A stretch of 25,641 bases of DNA from Hydrogenothermaceae bacterium (GCA_015490675.1 WFXI01000038.1:1-25641); one strand, 5' to 3'. Shown: positions 1 to 7,025, counted from the first letter of the stretch. The notes: generated by a model from the letters alone, not told the origin. Numbers and translations are program-made.

Positions 1-308
1 GCAATAAACATAAACCATCCAAGTTTGTCACTTAAAACTCTGTATCCAGTAAATCTTGGAACTGCCCAGTAAAGTAACCCTGTAAACATGTTTACTAAGA
101 ATCCGTAAGCAGCTCCAGCAGTGTGAATCATTCTAACTCTACCAGGAGATAAAAACTCAATTCCTGGAAATGGATAAATCCCATCAAGCTGTAAAGAGTA
201 TAAAAACCCCATCAAAGCAACAATAATGAAGAAAACAAGTCCCATTGCTACATGGGCTTTGACCAGCCCATAGTTAACAAGGTTTCTCAAGTCTTGTGTG
301 TTGCTCAT
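1..308 (-). CDS. ccoN: cbb3-type cytochrome c oxidase subunit I, N-terminal part (cut by window edge)
   Basis: Reading the minus strand from the ATG at 308 gives 102 codons with no stop before the left edge, so only the N-terminus is present. It has a transmembrane helix at about residues 15-40 and then the segment GRVRMIHTAGAAYG, which lines up with the GRLRPLHTN region of CcoN; H62 would be the low-spin heme ligand on helix 2. A CcoN-like RVLSDKL segment follows. An AGGAGGG ribosome site lies just upstream, in the short gap after the diheme cytochrome gene, so the two are probably co-transcribed. CcoN is the heme b/heme-CuB subunit of the high-affinity terminal oxidase in the inner membrane. 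A related heme-copper oxidase class cannot be excluded from 102 residues. Confidence 0.75.
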   Translation of the reverse strand, partial: MSNTQDLRNLVNYGLVKAHVAMGLVFFIIVALMGFLYSLQLDGIYPFPGIEFLSPGRVRMIHTAGAAYGFLVNMFTGLLYWAVPRFTGYRVLSDKLGWFMFI

Positions 309-327
309 ATCTTAAGCCCTCCTATCA

Positions 328-1104
328 TTATTTTCCTTTGTTCATTAAATAAGCTATATAAGAAACTAAGTCCCATCTGTCTTGCTCAGATAAGTAGTCA
401 AACTTTGGCATAGGAGAACCTTCTAATCCTACAGTTAAAACTCTAAATGTATCTTCTGGTTTTGGACCTGCTGCTCTTACAGGGTAAGTTAAGTCTGTTG
501 GTGGAACTGGTAAAGTTGCTGCTACAGGTCCATCTCCTTCACCATTGTTTCCATGACACGCTGCACAGTTCATAGCATATAAGTTTTTACCTCTTTCTAT
601 AGATTCAGGAGTTCCAAAGTAGTCAGGTCTTTTGATATCTTTGTAAACAGATTGGCATTTTTGAGGGTCAGGTTGTCCTTTTTCCCATTTATCTCTTGCA
701 AATGTTTTGATGTAAGCAATAACTGCTCTTTTTTGAACCTCAGGAACAAGTTTGAAAGATGGCATTGGAGTTTGAGGAATTCCCCAGTTTAAAACATGGA
801 GTAAGTCTTCATCTGTAGGTAAACAACCTTCCGGAGTAGATTTCCATCTAAAAACAGCTGTGTGGAAGTTTGGTGGTTTATCTCTAAAGAACTCTGCTGC
901 GAGGGTTTTTCCATCACCGTTTTCCCCGTGACAGCCTACACAGAACTTGTTATAAACCTTTCTACCTGCTTCTTCTTCTGCTGTTAAATCTGCAGATTTT
1001 TTAGCTTCAGCAGGTTTTGAAGAATAAACATGAAGTAGGCCGTAAACAAATAAGGCCGGTAGGAAGAAGAATAGTAGCCACCTGACGGTAGTGTTTTCTC
1101 CCAT
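328..1104 (-). CDS. membrane-anchored diheme cytochrome c of the oxidase operon
   Basis: 258 aa. An uncleaved-looking N-terminal helix (about residues 9-27) precedes two cytochrome c domains with heme motifs CVGCH (55-59) and CAACH (180-184). Each domain has a following Met in a PMP context (M114 and a second PMP about 50 residues after heme 2) suited to be the axial ligand. C94 and C150 are extra cysteines that could form a disulfide. It starts at ATG 1104 with AAGGAGG upstream and lies 19 bases before ccoN on the same strand. The likely role is electron delivery from quinol-linked carriers to the oxidase, on the periplasmic side. It differs from standard CcoO (single heme) and is closest in layout to CcoP or a diheme c4-type donor; the exact subunit name is not certain. 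Confidence 0.85.
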   Translation of the reverse strand: MGENTTVRWLLFFFLPALFVYGLLHVYSSKPAEAKKSADLTAEEEAGRKVYNKFCVGCHGENGDGKTLAAEFFRDKPPNFHTAVFRWKSTPEGCLPTDEDLLHVLNWGIPQTPMPSFKLVPEVQKRAVIAYIKTFARDKWEKGQPDPQKCQSVYKDIKRPDYFGTPESIERGKNLYAMNCAACHGNNGEGDGPVAATLPVPPTDLTYPVRAAGPKPEDTFRVLTVGLEGSPMPKFDYLSEQDRWDLVSYIAYLMNKGK

Positions 1105-1187
1105 GAGAATACCTCCTTAAAGTGTAAATTTTATTTCAAATCAAATTCTATCTAATAAATTTAACAAAGGCAATTACCAATACATTT

Positions 1188-1208
1188 AAAATTTCACGAA
1201 AATTTCAC
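1188..1208. repeat. tandem direct repeat with 11-base period in the leader
   Basis: The 10-mer AAAATTTCAC occurs twice (1188-1197 and 1199-1208), separated by one G, giving an 11-base period, close to one helical turn. It lies between the promoter and the diheme cytochrome gene. It could be a regulator site; no specific protein is suggested. Confidence 0.4.
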
Positions 1209-1221
1209 ATATTTAAATTTA

Positions 1222-1233
1222 TGATTTATATCA
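1222..1233. promoter_or_regulatory. FNR/CRP-like palindrome in the oxidase leader
   Basis: TGAT-TTAT-ATCA is a two-fold symmetric site matching the inner TGAT-N4-ATCA of FNR/DNR-family boxes (consensus TTGAT-N4-ATCAA, so four of five bases per half). It is centred about 20 bases downstream of the predicted start of transcription, a position usual for repression rather than activation. Such sites occur by chance in AT-rich DNA. Confidence 0.3.
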
Positions 1234-1253
1234 GAATTATACTTTTTTACTTT

Positions 1254-1281
1254 ATAATACCCCAAAAAGAATATAAGTCAA
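1254..1281 (-). promoter_or_regulatory. sigma70-type promoter for the cytochrome/ccoN operon
   Basis: On the minus strand TTGACT (1281-1276) is followed after 16 bases by TATTAT (1259-1254), a near-consensus promoter. Transcription would start near 1247 and give a leader of about 140 bases before the ATG at 1104. A second weaker candidate is TTGGGG (1265-1260), 18 bases, then TATAAT (1241-1236). Confidence 0.55.
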
Positions 1282-1360
1282 TACTTTTTGTAGATGATTG
1301 TGTAGTTTCCCATATATAAAAATATATTTTGGATAAAAAATACTTAAAACTATATTTAGC

Positions 1361-1379
1361 AAATTTTTAATAAAAATTT
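1361..1379. repeat. A/T-only palindrome downstream of the small helical gene
   Basis: AAATTTTTA-A-TAAAAATTT is a perfect 19-base inverted repeat just after the stop codon at 1388. With only A-T pairs and no following T-run it is a weak candidate for a 3' end signal. Confidence 0.3.
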
Positions 1380-1387
1380 ATTGAAAT

Positions 1388-1687
1388 TTAAAAACTTTCT
1401 ATTTTCTTCTTTATTTCTTCTATAAGTTTTTCATAAACTCCTTTAATTTCATTTGCTTTTTTTATCCATTTTTCCTCTCCTAAATCTTCTGCAAAACTTA
1501 CCATAGGTAAAACAACTGTGTTATACATTTCTATATATTCTTGCAAATCAACCTCAAGTTCATCTTTTTCCATATCATCGATAGTTTGCATATATGAATA
1601 GTACATATAATTCGCAGATATAAGGTGATGTTTTAGTTGTTTCTCAAAATCTCCTTTATCACTTCCTGCTTTAGTAAAGTCTGCCAT
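1388..1687 (-). CDS. small all-helical protein of unknown function
   Basis: 99 aa from the ATG at 1687. An earlier in-frame ATG at 1693 abuts the AGGAG (1698-1694) with no spacer, whereas 1687 sits six bases after it, so 1687 is chosen. The protein has no signal peptide or membrane segment. It is acidic, rich in Tyr and Met in the middle (ANYMYYSYMQTIDDMEKDE) and ends in a charged Lys/Glu helix, suggesting a three-helix bundle. I do not recognise the family. It is monocistronic, reading toward the oxidase operon, with a TATAAT (1729-1724) about 36 bases upstream. Confidence 0.7.
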   Translation of the reverse strand: MADFTKAGSDKGDFEKQLKHHLISANYMYYSYMQTIDDMEKDELEVDLQEYIEMYNTVVLPMVSFAEDLGEEKWIKKANEIKGVYEKLIEEIKKKIESF

Positions 1688-1763
1688 ATCCATCTCCTAG
1701 ACAAAATTTTTATTTTGACTACCATTATACTAGTAAGGTTTTTTTCTTTTATGCAAAATATCA

Positions 1764-2711
1764 GTGATGATAAATTTTAAGACAGTTAATTATGAAGCAG
1801 AGCTTTTAAATACTTTAAAGCCTGTTGCTAAAGGAGTATCCTTTAAGACTGGTGAAAGTGTAAAAGCAGAAGTTGTGGATATACTACCTTCTGGTGGGGT
1901 AGTTGTTAGAGCCAAGGGGCAACTTCTTGAAGTTCAATCTGAAATACCACTTCAAAAAGGAACTCAGTTATTATTGAAAGTTTTAAATTTAGATGAAAGT
2001 AACAGATTAATATTAAAAATCTTATCTTTATCAAATAGTAATATTCAGTTTAAAGCTTTAGAAAATATAAACACAGAAAATATAGATTTTTCAAAAATTT
2101 TTTCTCATATAAAAGGTCTAGAAGAAATTCAAGATAATTTAATACAAACATGGAAGTTTTCAGGTGAAGTTTTAAAAGAAACAATTTTAAATTCCGGTTT
2201 ATTCTTTGAAAGAAAGCTCTTAAAAAAAGAAAATATAGAAGATGACTTTAAATTTAAACTATATAAACTTCTTGAAGATACATCATTAAGTAATGAAGAA
2301 AAAAAGGTAGTTAAAGAGCTTATAAATGCAATTACTAACCATCAGATAATTTCAAAAGACTTTCAGTCTATTTTTATTTTTTTGCCTTTGATTTTACCAG
2401 ATTTAAAAATTTCTCATTTTTTATACAAAAAAATTTCTCAAAAAAATAAAGAAGGTCATTTTGTAGCTATAAGTTTTGACTTTGTAGATGTAGGTAAGTT
2501 AATTGTTAGCCTTTTTAATATAGACAAATATCTAGCTATCACTTTTTATGCGGAAAATAAGGAATTTTTAAAAAAGATTAGAGAAAATGTATCTAGATTA
2601 GAAAAGGATTTAAATGAAAAATTTAAAGTTAATTTTATGTTTTCAAACAAACTACCAAAAATAAAAGATCTTTTGAAAAAAGAAGATAACTTTATAAATT
2701 TAAAAACTTAG
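1764..2711 (+). CDS. FliK-like protein (flagellar hook-length control family)
   Basis: 315 aa. Residues about 25-85 form a beta-rich stretch of the type GESVKAEVVDILPSGGVVV, followed by a GTQLLLKV repeat, as in the N-terminal domain of YlqG/FliK-like proteins. A long Lys-rich helical middle follows, and residues about 230-300 resemble the FliK C-terminal domain (VDVGKLIVSLF, then ENKEFLKKIRENVSRLEKDL). FliK measures the hook and triggers the export switch by acting on the FlhB C-terminal domain; here the next gene encodes just that domain, which strongly supports the assignment. The start is GTG 1764 or ATG 1767; neither has a clear ribosome site. It is very Lys/Asn rich. Its stop codon directly abuts the next ATG. 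Confidence 0.6.
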   Translation: MMINFKTVNYEAELLNTLKPVAKGVSFKTGESVKAEVVDILPSGGVVVRAKGQLLEVQSEIPLQKGTQLLLKVLNLDESNRLILKILSLSNSNIQFKALENINTENIDFSKIFSHIKGLEEIQDNLIQTWKFSGEVLKETILNSGLFFERKLLKKENIEDDFKFKLYKLLEDTSLSNEEKKVVKELINAITNHQIISKDFQSIFIFLPLILPDLKISHFLYKKISQKNKEGHFVAISFDFVDVGKLIVSLFNIDKYLAITFYAENKEFLKKIRENVSRLEKDLNEKFKVNFMFSNKLPKIKDLLKKEDNFINLKT

Positions 2712-2978
2712 ATGTCAAAGGAAATAAAAAAAGCAGTAGCTTTAAAATATGAAACTCAAAAAGATAACGCTCCTAAAGTAGTAGCAAAAGGAAGCGGTAA
2801 AATTGCAGAAAAAATTATAGAAATAGCAAAAGAGTATGGAATTACAATAAAAGAAGATAAAGAACTAGTAGAAATGCTTGCAAAATTGGATATTGGAGAA
2901 GAAATTCCTACACAGCTTTACGAAGTAGTAGCAAAAATTTTTGCCTATGTATATTCTACAAAAAACCAGTTGAAATAA
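2712..2978 (+). CDS. stand-alone FlhB C-terminal domain protein (FhlB/FlhX type)
   Basis: 88 aa that align throughout with the cytoplasmic C-terminal domain of FlhB/YscU: AVALKYE, then APKVVAKGSGKIAEKI, AKEYGI, a DIGEEIPTQLYEVVA segment and the AYVY ending. There are no membrane helices. The protein begins just where the autocleaved half of FlhB starts, but the NPTH cleavage motif itself is absent (KEIK precedes KAVALKY). ATG immediately follows the TAG of the FliK-like gene, so translation is probably coupled. In Helicobacter the similar HP1575 protein (FlhX/FhlB) can replace the FlhB C-terminal fragment. The role here would be in substrate switching of the flagellar export gate. Confidence 0.85.
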   Translation: MSKEIKKAVALKYETQKDNAPKVVAKGSGKIAEKIIEIAKEYGITIKEDKELVEMLAKLDIGEEIPTQLYEVVAKIFAYVYSTKNQLK

Positions 2979-3024
2979 GAGCAGAAAGTATTAATTTTTT
3001 TAGAAAAAAAGAAGGAGAAATAAA

Positions 3025-3831
3025 ATGCCTACTGTTGTTAGAGAACCTGCAGTAAGTAATGCTTTCTATCCAGGGAATCCTTATGAGCTTGAAAGTATGA
3101 TAAATTTCTTTTTAGAAAAAGCTCCTTTATATAATGTAAAACCTGAAGCTGTAATTAGTCCACACGCTGGATATATTTATTCTGGATTAACTGCTGCTTT
3201 TAGCTATAAACAGTTTTTAAATTTAGATAAAAACAAGCATTATAAAGTTTTATTAATAGGCCCTTCTCACTTTGTTCCTTTTAATGGAATTTCATTTGGA
3301 TATTATGATTACTGGGAAACTCCTTTAGGTAAAGTTCCTGTTAACAAAGAAGAAATAGAAAAATTTGTTATAAAAAATCAAAATTTACCAATAACATTAA
3401 ATACATTGCCTCATACTAGGGAACACTCTTTAGAAGTTCAGGTTCCATTTTTACAAAAAGTTCTAGATGATTTCTCTATCATACCTGTTGTTTACGGACA
3501 AATTCCTTTTAAAATTGTAGAAAAAGTAATTGAAGACATAAAAGGAAATAAAGACGATGTAGTTGTTGTAATAAGCACAGATTTAAGCCACTATTACCCA
3601 TACGATACAGCTAGATATATAGATGCAAACTGTATAAAAGCAGTGGAAGAGCTTAATTTAGAATATCTCAAAAATTGTGAAGCCTGTGGAAAAATAGGTA
3701 TGGAAGCAATAATAGATTATGCAAAAAAGGTTGGATGGAATTCTTCAATTTTGGATTACAGAACATCAGGAGATACTGCAGGGGATAAAGATAGCGTTGT
3801 TGGATATTTAAGTGCAATATTTTATAAATAA
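3025..3831 (+). CDS. amrB: AmmeMemoRadiSam system protein B (MEMO family)
   Basis: 268 aa, the full length of bacterial MEMO proteins. Visible signatures are REPAVSNAFYPG near the N-terminus, SPHAGYIYSG (H47), GPSHFVPF (H82), EHSLEVQVPFLQ and DLSHYYPYD (H189), with C221 in EACGKIGME corresponding to the Cys of the human MEMO1 metal site. The fold is related to class III extradiol dioxygenases, and human MEMO1 binds redox metals. The bacterial function is unknown; AmrB and AmrA usually occur with a radical-SAM partner, which is not in this window. The start at 3025 has a clear AAGGAG seven bases upstream. Confidence 0.92.
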   Translation: MPTVVREPAVSNAFYPGNPYELESMINFFLEKAPLYNVKPEAVISPHAGYIYSGLTAAFSYKQFLNLDKNKHYKVLLIGPSHFVPFNGISFGYYDYWETPLGKVPVNKEEIEKFVIKNQNLPITLNTLPHTREHSLEVQVPFLQKVLDDFSIIPVVYGQIPFKIVEKVIEDIKGNKDDVVVVISTDLSHYYPYDTARYIDANCIKAVEELNLEYLKNCEACGKIGMEAIIDYAKKVGWNSSILDYRTSGDTAGDKDSVVGYLSAIFYK

Positions 3832-3837
3832 AGGATA

Positions 3838-4048
3838 ATGAATAAAAATCAAAAAGAGAACTTTAGAAGAATTTGGTAAAAGTTTACTAAACTTTAGTGT
3901 TGCTGTTTTAGTATTTGCTATTTTACAACCAGTTTTAAACGATAAAATAGATTTAAATAAAATACTAGTTTTTGGAATCGTATATCTAGTTGTTGTATTA
4001 GTAGCAATAATATTTATAAACCAAGGAGATGAAGATGAAAGTAAGTAG
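3838..4048 (+). CDS. mini membrane protein with two helices; apparent one-base frameshift near the start
   Basis: The frame open from 3842 to the stop at 4046-4048 encodes about 67 residues with two hydrophobic helices (NFSVAVLVFAILQPVLN and KILVFGIVYLVVVLVAIIFI) and an acidic tail. It has no ATG, GTG or TTG at its start. An ATG with AGGA upstream lies at 3838 but in another frame, which stops after 13 codons. Removing a single A from either of two five-A runs (3844-3848 or 3851-3855) joins the ATG to the open frame, giving a start MNKIKKRTLEEFGKSL or MNKNQKRTLEEFGKSL. The cause may be a sequencing error, a real mutation or slippage. It lies between amrB and amrA with tight spacing. The family is not recognised with certainty. 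Confidence 0.6.
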
Positions 4049-4142
4049 TGAAGTAGCCATAATTATAGTATTAGGATTTGTTCTTTTAACATCTTTTATT
4101 GTTTATATACTATCTGAAAAATTTAAACCTGAGAATAAATAA
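4035..4142 (+). CDS. 35-residue single-helix membrane protein
   Basis: ATG at 4035 follows AGGAG (4024-4028 region) at a six-base spacing; a second in-frame ATG at 4029 is too close. The product is MKVSSEVAIIIVLGFVLLTS followed by FIVYILSEKFKPENK: one membrane helix with a short basic tail. It overlaps the end of the preceding mini protein by 14 bases and ends 12 bases before amrA, so it is embedded in the amrB-amrA operon. Function unknown. Confidence 0.6.
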   Translation: MKVSSEVAIIIVLGFVLLTSFIVYILSEKFKPENK

Positions 4143-4154
4143 GAGGGATGATTT

Positions 4155-4748
4155 ATGCAAACAGATATTATTTTAGACTTAAATGAGATTTCTAAAGAAG
4201 AAGGGCAAGGACTGGTAGACCTAGCAAAGGAATCTATTAAGTTTTATCTACAAACAGGAAAAATACCAACTTTAGAAGAAGTACCTTTTGAAATATGGAA
4301 GAAAAAAGGTGCATCTTTTGTAACTTTAGAAAGAAGAGATACAGGAGCTTTAAGAGGATGTATAGGCTCAATAATTCCATTTAGACCTTTGTATGAAGAT
4401 GTAATTTCAAATGCTATTGCAGCAGCAACAAAAGACCCTAGATTTACACCTGTTTCCTTAGAAGAACTTCCATATTTAAAAACAAAAGTTTCCATATTGT
4501 CTTATCCAGTGCCTTTGGAATACCAAGATTATCAAGACTTATTAAATAAGATAAAACCTTTCGAAGATGGACTTATATTAAAGCTTGGAAATTATCAAGG
4601 AACATTTCTACCAGATGTATGGGAAGATTTACCAGATAAAGAACAGTTCTTAGCACATCTTTGTTTAAAAGCAGGATTACAACCAGACTGTATAATTAAG
4701 TACCATCCTGAAATTTTTGTTTATAAAACAAGAGTATTTTCTGATTAA
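4155..4748 (+). CDS. amrA: AmmeMemoRadiSam system protein A (AMMECR1 domain)
   Basis: 197 aa, the usual length for the AMMECR1 domain. The hallmark LRGCIGS motif is at residues 66-72, followed by DVISNAIAAATKDPRFTPV and EELPYLKTKVSILSYP, all typical of the family. GLILKLGNYQGTFLPDVW near the C-terminus is also characteristic. It is cytosolic, with no membrane segment. The biochemical activity is unknown; a role with AmrB and a radical-SAM enzyme is inferred from conserved genome context. An AGAGGGATG sequence lies upstream of the start. Its stop codon interlocks with that of the convergent ZIP gene (4745-4748). Confidence 0.92.
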   Translation: MQTDIILDLNEISKEEGQGLVDLAKESIKFYLQTGKIPTLEEVPFEIWKKKGASFVTLERRDTGALRGCIGSIIPFRPLYEDVISNAIAAATKDPRFTPVSLEELPYLKTKVSILSYPVPLEYQDYQDLLNKIKPFEDGLILKLGNYQGTFLPDVWEDLPDKEQFLAHLCLKAGLQPDCIIKYHPEIFVYKTRVFSD

Positions 4749-5491
4749 CCCAGGGCAGTATCTAAAAATAGCATTACAAGAACACCAATTAAAAAACCAG
4801 TTGTAATATAGCCTTCATTCTTTCCTGATGAATAAACTTGAGGGAAAACCTCTTTTACAGTTACATAAATCATTGCTCCACCTGCAAATGCCAGTCCAAG
4901 AGGTAATAAAAAGTGCATTATAGAAAATGAGAAGCCTCCAATAACTGCAAAGACAAATTCAGAAAATCCGCTTAATACTCCAATAGCTAAGGGAATTAAA
5001 ACTCTGTTAGATAAAAATATTAAAGGAAGTGCAACAGCTAAACCTTCTGGAATATCCTGAATACCAATTGCTATTGCTGTAGCCCAGCCTTTATTTATAT
5101 CATTAACCATAGAAACACCTACAGCTAGTCCTTCAGGTAAGTTGTGAATGATTATAGCTAAAGCTAGAAGAATTATATTTCTAACTTTTCCTTTATATTC
5201 TTCTGAGAAACTGTATTTTAAAAATTTTTCTTCGTGAGGAATAAACTTCCCAATTAAAAATATAGCAATAAAACCTAATATTATTCCAAACATTGAGATA
5301 TAAACATTTCCATAATCGATGGATGGAAGTATTAAAGATGTAAAGGAGGCAACAAGCATTATGCCTCCACTAAAGGCAAGACTTGTATCAAGACCAACTT
5401 CAGGAAATTTTTTAAATATAAGGGCTAAAAAAGCCCCTAAACTGGTTGTAAAAAAAACAAATAAACCTGCTAAAACTACATCAAAAGGCAT
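4745..5491 (-). CDS. ZIP family divalent metal transporter
   Basis: 248 aa with about eight hydrophobic helices. Helix IV carries HNLPEGLAVGVS and helix V carries IQDIPEGLAVALPL, the paired His/Pro-Glu-Gly metal-site motifs of ZIP (ZupT/GufA-like) transporters. The second motif has Asp where many relatives have Asn (QNIPEG). The expected function is uptake of Zn, Fe or Mn across the inner membrane; which metal cannot be told. ATG 5491 comes one base after the dapD stop codon, so it is probably co-translated with dapD. Confidence 0.88.
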   Translation of the reverse strand: MPFDVVLAGLFVFFTTSLGAFLALIFKKFPEVGLDTSLAFSGGIMLVASFTSLILPSIDYGNVYISMFGIILGFIAIFLIGKFIPHEEKFLKYSFSEEYKGKVRNIILLALAIIIHNLPEGLAVGVSMVNDINKGWATAIAIGIQDIPEGLAVALPLIFLSNRVLIPLAIGVLSGFSEFVFAVIGGFSFSIMHFLLPLGLAFAGGAMIYVTVKEVFPQVYSSGKNEGYITTGFLIGVLVMLFLDTALG

Positions 5492-5492
5492 T

Positions 5493-6308
5493 TTAGCCTT
5501 CTACATTAAATTCCCTTAAAGCTTCATTTAGAGAAGTCTTTTTGTCTGTAGATTCTTTTCTTTTACCTATAATTAGTGCTACAGGAACACCATATTCTCC
5601 TGCAGGGAATTTTTTATTCATAACTCCTGGAATTACAACACTTCTTGCTGGAACTCTTCCTCTATATTCAACAGGTTCATCACCAGAAACATCAATAATT
5701 CTTGTAGAACCAGTAATGACAACACCTGCACCTAAAACTGCTTCCTCTTCTATAACTGCTCCTTCAACGATAATACATCTAGAACCAATAAAGCAGTTAT
5801 CCTCAACGATTACAGGCTTTGCAGAAGGAGGTTCTAAGACACCACCAATTCCAACTCCACCTGATAAGTGAACATTTTTTCCAATTTGAGCACAAGAACC
5901 TACAGTAGCCCATGTGTCAACTAAAGTTCCACTTCCAACATAAGCTCCTATATTTACATAAGAAGGCATCAAAATAGCTCCAGATTCAATAAAAGAGCCA
6001 TATCTGGCAGTTGCAGGAGGAACTACCCTGACACCTGCTTCTTTCCAGTTTTTCTTAAGAGGAATTTTATCGTAATATTCAAATGGACCAACTTCCATAA
6101 CTTGCATGTCTTGTATAGGGAAATACATCAAAATTGCTTGTTTTGTCCATTCATTAACAACCCACTCTCCATTTACCTTTTCTGCAACCCTAACTTTACC
6201 TTTATCCAATAAGTCTATAGTTTCTCTAACAGCATCTTGATACTTTTTTTCTTTTAAAAGCTCTCTGTTTTCCCAAGCTTCCTGTATAAGTTGTTTTAAT
6301 TCTTCCAA
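5493..6308 (-). CDS. dapD: tetrahydrodipicolinate N-succinyltransferase
   Basis: 271 aa from the TTG at 6308, which has GGAGGT (6320-6315) at good spacing and gives MEELKQLIQEAWENRE, the normal DapD N-terminus and length. A longer frame from 6359 adds 17 residues not expected in the family. The C-terminal two thirds is a left-handed beta helix with hexapeptide repeats (GAILMPSYVNIGAYVGSG, GGVGIGGVLEPP, EDNCFIGSRCIIVEGAVI). The enzyme transfers succinyl from succinyl-CoA to tetrahydrodipicolinate in the succinylase branch of lysine and diaminopimelate synthesis. Confidence 0.93.
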   Translation of the reverse strand: MEELKQLIQEAWENRELLKEKKYQDAVRETIDLLDKGKVRVAEKVNGEWVVNEWTKQAILMYFPIQDMQVMEVGPFEYYDKIPLKKNWKEAGVRVVPPATARYGSFIESGAILMPSYVNIGAYVGSGTLVDTWATVGSCAQIGKNVHLSGGVGIGGVLEPPSAKPVIVEDNCFIGSRCIIVEGAVIEEEAVLGAGVVITGSTRIIDVSGDEPVEYRGRVPARSVVIPGVMNKKFPAGEYGVPVALIIGKRKESTDKKTSLNEALREFNVEG

Positions 6309-6391
6309 ATTATTACCTCCTGATTTATTTTCTAGAATATTGCTATAATTTATTATCATAACATAGAGGAAAGTCCAGTTATACTAAAACA

Positions 6392-6676
6392 ATGTATATA
6401 AATATCAGTAAAACTATAAGTAAACACGGCAACATTTTGAAAAACAAATATAAGGTAGAAAGTATTAAATTATTTGGTTCGTATTTGGAAGGAAATTTTA
6501 CAGACGAAAGTGATGTAGACTTAATTGTTTCTTTTAAAGAAACTCCTTCTATATTCGAGTTTTTAGATTTAAAGGAGTTTTTAGAAAAAATCTTAAATAA
6601 AAAAGTAGACCTTATTTCTGAGAAAGGTATAAGTCCTTATATAAAACCACACATAAAAACTTTGAGGATTTTATAG
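6392..6676 (+). CDS. mntA: MntA-type minimal nucleotidyltransferase antitoxin
   Basis: 94 aa. The nucleotidyltransferase signature is GSYLEGNFTDESDVDL: G29-S30 and catalytic D41 and D43. In type VII toxin-antitoxin pairs MntA transfers AMP groups from ATP onto a Tyr of the HEPN toxin and so neutralises it. The gene lies directly upstream of hepT. No ribosome site precedes the ATG; instead a TATACT box (6380-6385) ends six bases before it, so the mRNA may be leaderless. Confidence 0.88.
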   Translation: MYINISKTISKHGNILKNKYKVESIKLFGSYLEGNFTDESDVDLIVSFKETPSIFEFLDLKEFLEKILNKKVDLISEKGISPYIKPHIKTLRIL

Positions 6677-7021
6677 TTGAAACGCCCTGAAGTTTATCTT
6701 AGACACATACTTGATGAATGTGACTTCTTAATGAAAGAATCTGACAATATAAAGTTTGAAGATTTCATAAATGATACTGTTTTAGAACATGCCTTCATAA
6801 GGAGTCTTGAAATAATAGGAGAAGCAGTAAAAAACTTACCATTAAATTTAAAAGAAAAATATCCACATATTCCATGGAAAAACATAGCAGGGATGAGAGA
6901 TATTCTTATACATGAGTATTTTGGAGTAGATTATGATATAGTTTGGAAAACTATAAAGGAAGAAATTCCTAAATTGAGAGACGAAATCTATAAAATATTA
7001 GACGATATAGAAAGGAGGTAG
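6677..7021 (+). CDS. hepT: HepT-type HEPN RNase toxin
   Basis: 114 aa from TTG 6677, which follows the mntA stop without a gap and has GAGG about eight bases upstream; the resulting MKRPEVYLRHIL is a standard HepT beginning. The HEPN motif RDILIHEY gives R74, H79 and Y81 (R-X4-H-X-Y). RSLEIIGEAVKNLP and WKNIAGMRD are also family hallmarks. HEPN proteins of this type cleave RNA and are inactivated by AMP addition from MntA. The catalytic motif is intact, so the toxin should be functional. Confidence 0.9.
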   Translation: MKRPEVYLRHILDECDFLMKESDNIKFEDFINDTVLEHAFIRSLEIIGEAVKNLPLNLKEKYPHIPWKNIAGMRDILIHEYFGVDYDIVWKTIKEEIPKLRDEIYKILDDIERR

Positions 7022-7025
7022 TTGT

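Noticed and set aside
1251..1258. Plus-strand TATAAT at 1253-1258 as a promoter
   Set aside because: No -35 at the right distance and no plus-strand gene within 500 bases; it is part of the minus-strand promoter region.
1310..1332. Imperfect AT palindrome CCATATATAAAAATATATTTTGG read as an operator
   Set aside because: It exceeds what I can support: the arms mismatch at several places and the DNA is AT-rich enough for this to occur by chance.
1688..1693. ATG at 1693 as start of the small helical protein
   Set aside because: It touches the AGGAG directly; the ATG at 1687 has the proper spacing.
1751..1780. Short frame from ATG 1751 as a leader peptide of the FliK-like gene
   Set aside because: Nine codons, no ribosome site, no attenuator structure visible.
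5542..5871. Plus-strand frame opposite dapD
   Set aside because: Antisense shadow of the hexapeptide repeats, which gives an artificial Pro/Thr-rich sequence.
6309..6359. Extended N-terminus of DapD starting at ATG 6359
   Set aside because: The TTG at 6308 has a strong GGAGGT site and matches the family start and length; the extension reads through the ribosome site.
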